DNA of 64,000 bases, taken from the IMG/VR virus record IMGVR_UViG_3300024346_000031, positions 1-64,000 of that record; one strand, 5' to 3'. Below, piece by piece: positions 8,140 to 17,900 of the stretch (the first letter of the stretch is position 1; every line of letters begins with the position of its first letter). The stretch comes from a virus. Both the position numbers and the translations under genes were made by a program. The notes under the pieces were generated by a model, which had not been told where the DNA came from, searched no databases, and worked only from the letters and a program-made list of their open reading frames with translations.

Positions 8140-10291
8140 TATTTCTTGTTATAAAAGGTACCTTGACCTGAGGTCTACAATTATCTATCAATAATAACAT
8201 AGATTCGTCTTTTATAAATTGCTGACTTAATATAAAGTCATGTTGTTCTTCTTTTATCATAGTTTTAAATAATCTAATATTAGATATCTTTAAATTAGAA
8301 GTAGGTATTGTGTATGGCTGTTCTAGATTAAATGTTTTTTCTTGCATGGAAGATACATTTTCAAATATTTTACTAAAATCTGTATGATTAGTTAAATCAG
8401 AAGGGTCTTCTATCGTTTTATATAGGTAAATTCCCATTTGCTTAAATTCATTAGATATAGAAATAACAGCAGAATGCCATTTTCCAGATTCAAAATTATT
8501 TATAGTAAAGGTACTTAAAGAATCATTTACTTTAACGTTCAATATTAAATCTCCTTCTGGCTGATCGCTGAAGTATTTATTAAATTGAGCGTAAAAATAT
8601 ATCCCAGATTCAGATTCGTTATCATAGCCGTTTATAAAACTAATTATTTCAGAGTTTCCAGGAACATTAAACATACATGTATATGATAAATTGTCTATTC
8701 CATTTGAACCAAATTCAGGAAGTCTATTATATACAATAGAAGTTTCTCTTAACTTTAAAGTAACTGCTGGTTTAGAATCAACACTACTTGTCATTATATT
8801 TCTTTGATTGGTAAAACTTAAATCTTTATATGCTTCTAATTGTAAATATCGGCCAGATTCAGACTGACCTACGTGATCAGGTAATGTATCAAAAGGACCT
8901 CTAACTCTTAAATATTTTACGTTTATTCCTAATACATTTTTATCATTTGTCATTAATGAATTATTTTGCCAAGTCTTGAAAATAGGACTATCTTGATATG
9001 CTCTAATTACGTTATATGATTTTTTGTCATTTACAGTTCCCGATGTGTCTACTAATTCTTGAGAAGTAGATGTTAGCGGGGAATCACTAGTTAAAAAATA
9101 ATCGTTAGAAGTTGCTTCTATTCCACTAAGGTCATAATAATTTTCCATTAGCGATGCAAAATTAAAGTTAAACTTTATATTCTTTATTTTTAGATCAGGA
9201 TGAATAGAGCCTCTAGTAATGTCATATCTAGTAGATATAGTTTCATATTGCTGAGGCATTTTAGCGTCCTGTATGTCTTCTTTGACCTCCTCTGCAAACA
9301 GTTCTTCAGCGCTAGTTATAATATTATCCATGTATTGACGATTTTCGTCTTTCATTAACATGTCAATGTTTGGATTAAATTTATAAAGTTGTATTTTCCA
9401 AAAACTGGGTTCCATCATAAATCCCCTGTGTAAATAGGATCCTTGTATTTCAAACATCCTGTTGATTAATGGAAAATATAAGAAATCTCTTTTTCTTGGT
9501 TCTGCTTCGTTTCCAAAAACAGATTGAAAATATCTATGATCTACATGTATTTCAAAAGGAACTTCAAAGTCTATTCCAAATTCAGAAAATTTAGGCTTAT
9601 TGTCTGGAAAATTATTATCAGGTACAAGTATTTTTACACATTTCCTATCAACGTTTTTATATAGTGTCCATTCTTTAAAAATATAATCTCCACTGTCTGA
9701 TTCAGGAACAGTTCTAAAATAAACAACTTCGTGTCCAAAGATTTTATTGGTATGGAAACTCAGTTCTTTATAAATTCCAATTGCACTATCTACTTGATAG
9801 GGTCTAAAACTAGCCTCTCTTTCAAATATAAGAGCTGGGCATTTTTCGTCAGTACAACACACAACGGGCGTTAAAACGTTAGGTAAACCTGGATCATTTC
9901 GTTTTGCTCTTATTTTTATTTCATCTATTTCTATTGGAGACTCTAACTCTTCAAAGGTACCATTATCGTATTCATATTTTATTTCTATATAGACGCATTG
10001 ATCTGGTTCTATTTCAATACTCTTTACACTGTCTAATCCCAAAGGGTCTATTGATTCTGGAGAAAATCCATACCAAAGAGACCAATCTATATTGTTAGAG
10101 GAATATCTAAAATATCTTTTTAAGAATGTTAAATCAATTGAACCGGGCGAAGTAGTTTCAATGTCTTCTAATATATCAGATATACCTGTTATTCCTGTAA
10201 TAGGGTCGGCTATAGAAAATATTCTAAAATTTTTACTAAATGTTAGCGTGTTTGAACCTGATTCAGGTATGATTTTTATAGTAATGTTCAT
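8135..10291 (-). CDS. Large virion structural protein with C-terminal LamG-like domain
   Basis: A 718-aa protein of no clearly recognised T4 family. The N-terminal half is beta-rich, with a Cys cluster VVCCTDEKCPALIF near residue 170. Residues ~490-690 look like a concanavalin/LamG-type sandwich: SYTCMFNVPGNSEIISFING, GIYFYAQFNKYF, LNVKVNDSLSTFTINN, GKWHSAVISISN, LKISNIRLFKTMI. Such domains in tail proteins commonly bind glycans. A baseplate or neck-associated adhesin is likely from its place in the tail operon. Its minus-strand start is preceded directly by GTATAAATG, a late-box-like sequence that overlaps the ATG. Confidence 0.6.
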   Translation of the reverse strand: MNITIKIIPESGSNTLTFSKNFRIFSIADPITGITGISDILEDIETTSPGSIDLTFLKRYFRYSSNNIDWSLWYGFSPESIDPLGLDSVKSIEIEPDQCVYIEIKYEYDNGTFEELESPIEIDEIKIRAKRNDPGLPNVLTPVVCCTDEKCPALIFEREASFRPYQVDSAIGIYKELSFHTNKIFGHEVVYFRTVPESDSGDYIFKEWTLYKNVDRKCVKILVPDNNFPDNKPKFSEFGIDFEVPFEIHVDHRYFQSVFGNEAEPRKRDFLYFPLINRMFEIQGSYLHRGFMMEPSFWKIQLYKFNPNIDMLMKDENRQYMDNIITSAEELFAEEVKEDIQDAKMPQQYETISTRYDITRGSIHPDLKIKNIKFNFNFASLMENYYDLSGIEATSNDYFLTSDSPLTSTSQELVDTSGTVNDKKSYNVIRAYQDSPIFKTWQNNSLMTNDKNVLGINVKYLRVRGPFDTLPDHVGQSESGRYLQLEAYKDLSFTNQRNIMTSSVDSKPAVTLKLRETSIVYNRLPEFGSNGIDNLSYTCMFNVPGNSEIISFINGYDNESESGIYFYAQFNKYFSDQPEGDLILNVKVNDSLSTFTINNFESGKWHSAVISISNEFKQMGIYLYKTIEDPSDLTNHTDFSKIFENVSSMQEKTFNLEQPYTIPTSNLKISNIRLFKTMIKEEQHDFILSQQFIKDESMLLLIDNCRPQVKVPFITRNR

Positions 10292-10353
10292 TTATACGAT
10301 ATATTATGTTTGTGTTATATACTGTTATTTATTTAATTTTACAATACTCTATT

Positions 10354-11223
10354 ATGATAGAACCAATAGATCGTTTCTTTGTAAAATATATAAAAATAAA
10401 CGTGTTAACTTTGAAGCCTAAAAATATTTTAGATCCAATGTGGATCGCTAAAAAAGATTATATTGATTCTGAATACTTTAATTATGTATTACTAGCGGCT
10501 GAGCAAAAATATTCTAAAGAATTAGAAAGCGGAAATAATGAATACTTTTATGAAGTAATGTTTCACTATTTAAATTTAAATAATTTAGTACTGGATGGAA
10601 ACATGTTTGATTTTAAAATGAATTCTTCATGGAGAAACGATAGAATTATAGAAATATCAAATGAACTATCGCTTTTTTATAAGAAGGACAATGAAGCGGG
10701 TGAAACTGTAAAGCGAGCCAATGAGATATTTAAAAGTCTATGTATAACTTACCTAAAGAAACAATGCGATATATTTAACATAAAAGATTTTAATGTGTAT
10801 TATGTAAATAGTAAGATACAATTGTTAAATACAATTTATGTTTTAATAAACGTTAATGAAACGCAATCATATGAAATATGGAAATTAAAAATGGACAGAC
10901 GTTTTTCTAAAGGGTACAAATTTTTAAAAGTTGAAACATTGCATGTAGAAAACATAGAAGAAACTCCTATTAAAGATATTATTAAAGAATTAAATAACGT
11001 AGAATTAAACAAATTAGACCCAGATTTAAATTTACTTTTTTGTATATGTAAAAATAAAGAACTAGACCTAGATAACATATCCGACTCTATAAAAAATACA
11101 ATTCTGCTAAATAAACTAATGGCTAATGAGAGCAGATTTGATCCAAACTTGCTTGAAAATGCACTTGATATTATATTAGACGAAAATATCTTACCGTTTA
11201 AACTATCAGAAGATTTTATCTAA
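10354..11223 (+). CDS. Hypothetical protein on a plus-strand island
   Basis: About 289 aa from the ATG at 10354 (MIEPIDRFFVKYIK). An in-frame ATG at 10306 would add 16 hydrophobic residues but falls in the AT-rich likely promoter, so I prefer 10354. The protein is Lys/Asn/Leu-rich and mostly helical with no motif I recognise. It is the only plus-strand gene inside the 26-kb minus-strand structural block, transcribed away from the 718-aa gene and converging on the 107-aa gene, which suggests different timing or later insertion. Confidence 0.6.
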   Translation: MIEPIDRFFVKYIKINVLTLKPKNILDPMWIAKKDYIDSEYFNYVLLAAEQKYSKELESGNNEYFYEVMFHYLNLNNLVLDGNMFDFKMNSSWRNDRIIEISNELSLFYKKDNEAGETVKRANEIFKSLCITYLKKQCDIFNIKDFNVYYVNSKIQLLNTIYVLINVNETQSYEIWKLKMDRRFSKGYKFLKVETLHVENIEETPIKDIIKELNNVELNKLDPDLNLLFCICKNKELDLDNISDSIKNTILLNKLMANESRFDPNLLENALDIILDENILPFKLSEDFI

Positions 11224-11229
11224 ATAATT

Positions 11230-11553
11230 CTAAGATAAAGAATCAACAACAACTAATCCTTTACTTTCAAGTACTGATTTTATTTCTTCATATGATACTT
11301 CATATAGTGTTTCTGAAGAAAATAATGAAGTAACACTGGGACTTCCCTGGTTACTTATTCCAAATCTCCTAGGAATCATTTGAGATAAAACTGTACTATT
11401 AGAGTTGCTTTCTCTAGACTCTTCATTTAAGTATAAGTTAACCCATACATCACAGGCTCTGTTCTTTGAAAAAGCTAATTTTTCTATATTTAAATATGCA
11501 GCTGAGGTTATTCCTCCGCTTGTTGCTATTTCAGTTGATATTTTTAATCCCAT
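11230..11553 (-). CDS. Small hypothetical protein in tail operon
   Basis: A 107-aa protein (MGLKISTEIATSGG...). It has an N-terminal beta pattern ending with AFSKNRACDVWVNLYLNEES and a C-terminal helix YEVSYEEIKSVLESKG. No family recognised. It follows the 1111-aa fibre gene with a 21-bp gap and has an AAATAAATAAAA late-box-like tract just upstream on the minus strand. A small virion or baseplate accessory protein is the likely class. Confidence 0.5.
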   Translation of the reverse strand: MGLKISTEIATSGGITSAAYLNIEKLAFSKNRACDVWVNLYLNEESRESNSNSTVLSQMIPRRFGISNQGSPSVTSLFSSETLYEVSYEEIKSVLESKGLVVVDSLS

Positions 11554-11574
11554 TTTATTTTTTATTTATTTTTT

Positions 11575-14500
11575 CTATATTCCAAATGTACGATAATAAG
11601 CTTGCGCTGAGCCTGTTGCACTAATATCTATTTGAACTCGACAGTTGGCCGGTACTAGTACGTTTCCATACGCTTGAGGTGTACCACCGCTATATCGTTC
11701 TCTGTAATTAGGAACATATATTCCGCTTAATGGAGCAGTTTCAACGCCTATGTATAAATATGAGTATGCTCCGCCAAACCAGAAATATGTAGTTTTATCA
11801 GATGATAATACAGGAGTAGTAGCTTGACCACCGGATCCTGAGGCAGTAAAAAATAAACTAATAGCTGTAGTAGCACTTTGTAATGCGCCAACTTTATCTC
11901 CACTTACTTGCAATTCTCCGCCTACGATTAAGTCTCCTGATAGATAATTACTATCTTCTCCAAAAACTGTTATTCCTTGCACAGATCCTGTTGTAGTTAT
12001 TCCAGCCATATTTATAGAAATAGCTGATATTTGAGTAACATTTGTAACATTAGAAACGGTTATAGCTTGGGGATAGACGACAGTAGCATCTATATTATTC
12101 ATAGCAATGCTCTGCCCTATCGTAAAAAGAAGTGCAGAAGCAACAACATCTGATATATCATTGATTTTTATATCTTGACCGAGTATGGACGGGAAGCTGG
12201 ACGGCGCTGTCGAATATTTAACTCCATTTGCTTCTATAGAGACACCTGTTACAGCGTTGTTAGTCACATCAGTGATACTTTTAGGTTTAATTGCTACGTT
12301 AACTCCACCATCGGTATGTATACCCTGTCCACTGTCTACCCATAGGCCTCCTGAACCTATAGTTGCAGAATTTCTAACCTGTAAATTTTTACCAATTGAA
12401 ACGTTATTAGATACTTTAATATCTTTAGATTGAATATTTCCTATCATGGCGGTAGGTGCGTTTATTCCATCTATTTCTATAGAACGTACACCGCCTGTAT
12501 CTGTATTATTAGTTACGGCAAGAGTATAAATCTTATTACCAACCATAGTCATTTTTCCGGGTTTCCCATTACCTGTTCCAGTTCCAAAGGTCTCAACGGG
12601 ATCTAACAATAAAGGAAACGAATAATCTGTGATATCGTAATTTATAATACACGATCTAGCATTAGCCACATCTTCTGCATAGACATATAAATATCTACCT
12701 GATATTTCAACGTCATGGCCTGTGTAATTAACGGGGAGAGCAGTTGCACTTATTAAAGCAGGTGTAGATGAAATTCTATTTGTTCTATATATGTATAGTT
12801 TATTTAAGTAGACTACAAATATCCTATCTCCTATTACTTTAATTGAACCCGAGATACTACCGGTCGTAGGAATAACTGTGAAGCTATCTATAGTAGTAGC
12901 ATTTGTTAAAGTTGTACTTAACTTAGTTGGTTCGTGTAAAGATACTTTATAGATTTGCAAAGCTCCTAGTGAAGTCATAGACAAAGTATACGCTACGTTA
13001 TTCTGTATGTCAAAATCAATATGTCTACAAAGACTCTTGGTATCTATATAAGCGCCATCTACATACGGACGTCTTGGGTCAGTTATATCAATTGCTATTA
13101 TATTGGAATCATTTAATGCAGTATCTGATTTATCTGTCATTACATAAGCCCAGTTTCCATTTATTTTTACTCTTCTAGAATAATTTAGATCAGGAATGGT
13201 AGTGCCTTGATATGTCGAACCTGTCATAAAAGAGGAAAACGTTGTGGACGCACCTAGCCAGGAAACAATTTTAACGTCACTTTTATCTGAATCTAATTCA
13301 AACACTAAAAATGAATCTTTGAAATGAACATCTGGGCTAATTGGAGGGGCAAAAGAAATGGGTATTTTTCTAACTATTATTCCATATTTTCCAGCAAAAA
13401 CAATATCTCTAGCGTTAGTTAGTGGAATTGATCCGTTAAACACACGACTAGAATTTACGTATCCAGGAAAAGGCCCATCTCCATGTGGGTTTCCATGTAT
13501 ATCATAAGAGTCACTGCCATCTCCTGCATTAATATCGGAATTTTGAACAAAGCTGTTTACTAGCATTGTAGAATTAGGATCTGATATGTCCCATATTTTA
13601 AGAGTACCTGCGACACTAACAGAGGCAGGTAAAGTACCATTGTTTGACTGTACTGCCATCAAATATTGGCCATCTGAAAATATATTACCATAACCTTGTG
13701 CATCTGTTGTCGTTTGAAGAATGGAATCTAGCATTTCAGATTCATAAGGGCTATAGCTATCTGTATATATTTTATTTAGAGAACCTTTATCAAAGTATAA
13801 ATCTCCTTTTATGTAAGTTCTGTCTAAAAAGTCACTTACATTAATAATACCATAGTCTCCATATAAAGATGTTGGTAAGGTTCCTGTTAGTTGACTCTCT
13901 ATGTTTCTAACGATTCCTATAGAAATAGAATAGTTATCAAGTTTAAATTCTATACCGTCTGATGAAATATCTAACACTGAAGTTTCTTTTAAAGGTTCAG
14001 ATGTTCCTATTTTTGTATAAAACCTAGATTGTTGAGGAGTTCCTGTGTCTATATTATACACGGGTGTTTCGAATTCAAAGAAACCTTGTTGATCTATAAG
14101 AGTTAGATTACCCTCATCTTCAGGTAAAGTTAATGAAAATTTAGCTTTGTTAATAATTTCATTAGACAACGGATAATAACTAGGTGTAGATATAGACTTA
14201 GTATATTTTAATTTTAAATTATTATTGATTTCACTAAGCAAGGTGTCTGGACCGTCTGTATATAAAGAACCTAATTCTAAATGGTACCTTCCAAGAGGCG
14301 ATGCTGTATGATCAACCGATATAGTTTGTATAGCATTAAATTCATCATCTGTGCTTGCTGGAAAATTATCTATTGTAGTAACTTTTTCATTCCAATTATT
14401 GAGAAGCAAAGTATCATTATTAGCAGAATTAGCTAGAGTAATGTCTGTGTTTATATCAGCTAAGTCATTTCCATGTCTAGTGAATGTTATATACCTATTA

Positions 14501-14910
14501 TCGTCTGGGCTAGCTAGTCCAAACCCTCTTATAAAAGGAGTAGATCCACTTGATATAATATTATTTACTATACTAGTAAAGTCAGTTATTTGAATCCAAG
14601 TGGATGGAGAACCTTGATATTGATATACACTGCTGCTTATAGTTTCTAAGTAAAAATCTCCTATTAATAAATCTGTAAAAATCTGAGTGTTAGGATCTCC
14701 TACTCCAACGAACCACTTATTTCCTCGTTGACCGTTGTCGCCTTGAATACCCTGAGGTCCAGCGGATCCTAATGGACCGGCTATACCCTGAGGACCAGGT
14801 TGACCTATTCCTAATTCTAATAGTTTGTTAAAGTTAAAATTTACCTTGTCTACATAGATATCCTGTGCATCAGATGAAAATAGTTCTTTAAGATTTATAA
14901 TGACTGCCAT
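11575..14910 (-). CDS. Tail fibre protein: short collagen segment + beta-propeller + distal domain
   Basis: A 1111-aa protein. After an N-terminal attachment-like segment (MAVIINLKELFSSDAQDIYV), residues 36-63 are Gly-X-Y triplets with prolines (GQPGPQGIAGPLG). Residues ~420-830 carry LVIVD-type propeller repeats such as LKIWDISDPNS, IIAIDITDPRRPYVDG and IINYDITDYSFPLL. Then come repetitive beta segments (KDIKVSNNVSIGKNLQVRN) typical of trimeric fibres, and an aromatic/Gly-rich tip (YFWFGGAYSYLYIGVE, QAYYRTFGI). A host-recognition fibre or baseplate spike is likely. Its start lies 3 bp from the end of the 1665-aa gene. Confidence 0.7.
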   Translation of the reverse strand: MAVIINLKELFSSDAQDIYVDKVNFNFNKLLELGIGQPGPQGIAGPLGSAGPQGIQGDNGQRGNKWFVGVGDPNTQIFTDLLIGDFYLETISSSVYQYQGSPSTWIQITDFTSIVNNIISSGSTPFIRGFGLASPDDNRYITFTRHGNDLADINTDITLANSANNDTLLLNNWNEKVTTIDNFPASTDDEFNAIQTISVDHTASPLGRYHLELGSLYTDGPDTLLSEINNNLKLKYTKSISTPSYYPLSNEIINKAKFSLTLPEDEGNLTLIDQQGFFEFETPVYNIDTGTPQQSRFYTKIGTSEPLKETSVLDISSDGIEFKLDNYSISIGIVRNIESQLTGTLPTSLYGDYGIINVSDFLDRTYIKGDLYFDKGSLNKIYTDSYSPYESEMLDSILQTTTDAQGYGNIFSDGQYLMAVQSNNGTLPASVSVAGTLKIWDISDPNSTMLVNSFVQNSDINAGDGSDSYDIHGNPHGDGPFPGYVNSSRVFNGSIPLTNARDIVFAGKYGIIVRKIPISFAPPISPDVHFKDSFLVFELDSDKSDVKIVSWLGASTTFSSFMTGSTYQGTTIPDLNYSRRVKINGNWAYVMTDKSDTALNDSNIIAIDITDPRRPYVDGAYIDTKSLCRHIDFDIQNNVAYTLSMTSLGALQIYKVSLHEPTKLSTTLTNATTIDSFTVIPTTGSISGSIKVIGDRIFVVYLNKLYIYRTNRISSTPALISATALPVNYTGHDVEISGRYLYVYAEDVANARSCIINYDITDYSFPLLLDPVETFGTGTGNGKPGKMTMVGNKIYTLAVTNNTDTGGVRSIEIDGINAPTAMIGNIQSKDIKVSNNVSIGKNLQVRNSATIGSGGLWVDSGQGIHTDGGVNVAIKPKSITDVTNNAVTGVSIEANGVKYSTAPSSFPSILGQDIKINDISDVVASALLFTIGQSIAMNNIDATVVYPQAITVSNVTNVTQISAISINMAGITTTGSVQGITVFGEDSNYLSGDLIVGGELQVSGDKVGALQSATTAISLFFTASGSGGQATTPVLSSDKTTYFWFGGAYSYLYIGVETAPLSGIYVPNYRERYSGGTPQAYGNVLVPANCRVQIDISATGSAQAYYRTFGI

Positions 14911-14912
14911 GT

Positions 14913-17900
14913 TTAAATAAATTTCATTTTAATTTTTGGACTAACTAAGGTTCCGCTCTCACTGTTTTTGTTAAAGCTAAATCTCAATATCAATCTTTCA
15001 TATTTATTTATCTCTAGATTTTTATTAATAAAAAAATCTTGCTCATTACGTTGGTTATCGTCTAATGAAACAAATTTTATATTATTTGAGTTATCAGGAG
15101 TTTGTAATTGAGATACTAGTTTTCTATCTTGTTTTGTATAAAAGAATAGCTCCTGGGTTTCATATAATTTTAATATATTAAGTTTGATATATTTGTTTAC
15201 ATATTCATCTATAGATTCATAAGGTCCTAGGTATTGTTCTTCATTTACCAAGTACTCATAGAATTTATTAGATATGCCAGAATCTGTAAAGTACCTAGTT
15301 AAAATATTATTTAAGTTTATGAATCCTTCTATTCCTTTGGAAGTTTCTTTTGAAACAATTTCTATGTTATCTAAGTTAACGTTCTCTAATAGTTCTAGCT
15401 CAGATAATTCTAAAACATTGTAATTTTCTAAAGATACTTCATTTGGTAAATTTATAAGTTTTCCAATAAAAGAATCATCTTCTTCTATTCTAAGGGAACC
15501 GGCTACCGGTTTAGAAGAAGATTTATCTAAATATCCATGATGAAATCCAAATTCCCAATTAGAATTAAATAAGAAGTATGGTTTTTTACCAATTGCTATT
15601 TCATCTATTAGCTCGTATCTAGGTTCAAAGGAGTCGTTAGCTTCTAAATCTAGTATTTTAATTGGAGATATTTTTATATGAGAAAAATTTTCGATTGTTC
15701 CAAATGAATCAACACTTGTGTTATAAGAAACATTAGCTAAATCTAAATTTTTTAAAGTAACATTTTTAGTAAAGGTATAACTAGAGTTAAAAAACAATAC
15801 GTCTGTAAAGATAGGTTCAAATGTTCCTTTGTATCTGTTTATTTCATAGTTATTATCTAATTTAGAGGTATAGTAATCGTAACCTATAGTTTCTATAAAA
15901 GAAAAATTAGAAGGTCTATTGCTATCATATAAAGCGGCTAACCCTTGTTTTTTAATTATAGTTTCATTATCAGGTATTTCAATATAATACTTAGGTGATG
16001 CTATTTGAGTTGGTGTGCCGCTTGAGTCTAGTTCCCAACTTTCATATTCTATAAAATCGTTTAATTCGTTTACATATTGTTTGAATCTTGCAAAAGAAAG
16101 TTTTTCTATTATTTTTTCATAATAACCTTCTCCTGAAACCATAGATTTAAATGTAAATAGATCTCGGTATACCGGGGTTGGAATACCTGTTGGGATATTT
16201 CCAGCAAATGAAGAAACATTGCTTGTTAAAGATATATTTACACCTGAAGGTAAATTTTTTATTTCTAAACCATTGCTTACTGCTTTTAAAACTCCGTTAT
16301 TTAGCAATGGAGTAAACCCGGTTTGAGTGTCTAAGAAAGAATCAGTTGATATAGATTTAAATCTAGGGATAATAAAAGTATCAGACTTAGATTTAACTAC
16401 TTCATCTAAAATATTAGATGGATAATTTAATATATTTGGGTTATCAATAGTTTCAATTAAATTAGAGCCTCCTAAGAAAGCACCACTTGGTCCTAAATCT
16501 ACCTTTGAACTTAATTTTATGTTTGAATAATTATCAAGTATATTATTATATTTTTTATGTTTTAAAGAATACAATAAAGAGTATGTTATATTTGAAATAT
16601 CTATACCCGTAGAAGGCTCATTTTCAAAAGATATTCTATAGTCTCCGTTAACCGTGTTATAAAGTTGATTAAATGGATCTAAAGGGTCTGGGGAAAGAAA
16701 GTTGCTAGTTTTAACTGATGTTATTCCGCTTAAATCCTGTTCTGCTAATTCTTTCCATAAATCTCCTATGTTATCATATGATCCTATTTGTAATTCTATA
16801 ACTATTAATATAAACTTAAAATCTTTATGCTCTATTGATCTATATTTTATAGGTGGTTTAGTGTCATCATTTATGTCTTCTTTTACCGTTTTTAGAATAC
16901 ATGAAAATTTATAATTTTCAAAACGAGTAGTGCTTGGGTTTGAGATAGGCTTTCTGTCTGCTCCTAAATCATTTACGTTTATAACATCTTCAAAACTTAC
17001 TTTAAATCCTTTTAGAAATGTTTCAAACTGACTAACTTCGTTTTTTGAAATTATAGAATATCTAGTTTGTGTTTCACCTACTTCTTTTCCTGCAAAAGAA
17101 GGAGTATATGTAAAATAATTTATGAAATAATCTTCTTCACTTAACAGCTTTGATTCGTCTAGTGGAACGTCAAAATAGCTATTATTTAACTTTGAAGTTT
17201 TTTCATCATTTAAATATTCAAACCTTGATTCTAAATAAAACCATTCATGTGTAAAATTAGAAGGATTTTGAGTAGTATCATCGTGACTAGGTGAAAAATT
17301 ATTAAACCCAAATATTAATTCATCGTTTAATCTATAAGGATTATTTCTAGCGTCTTTACCATTTAGCAAAGACCATTTTGTTATATAAGGAATAAGCTTA
17401 GATTCTAAAGAAAAATCTTTTGTGTAGTTTTCTTTATAGTAATCATACTCTGTTTGAGTAATACCATTTAAATATCGTTCTCTTCTGTTAAATTGTTCAT
17501 TATTTTCTTCATCTACTACTTTTGAAGGATCTTTAAGTAAGAAAAAGCCTTCGAAATCTTGTATTTCTTGATTTTGATCGTTGTATGGTATAACAGACGA
17601 CCCTACATTAGACGTCAAGTCTACGTCTTCATAAGAAACAACAGGATTACCTGATTCAATATCATAAAATTTAGGATCACCTGTGCTTATTGGTCCAAAA
17701 ACATCTCCACCAGAGTAAGAAGCACCATTCCATGTAATAGAAGAACCTCTCCCATATACTTGATATGTAGATCCTTCTTTTAATATATTAGTTTTACTAG
17801 GTATATAATAAAATTGATATAGGTCATTTATAGGAAAGTTTAAATATTTACTTGAATAGAAATCGAAATCAAAATCGCGGATAGGTAAAAACGAAACAAA

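Noticed and set aside
10306-10353. Upstream ATG for the plus-strand island gene
   Set aside because: It would place the start in the likely promoter between divergent genes and add an odd hydrophobic leader (FVLYTVIYLILQY); a signal or membrane anchor remains possible but less likely.
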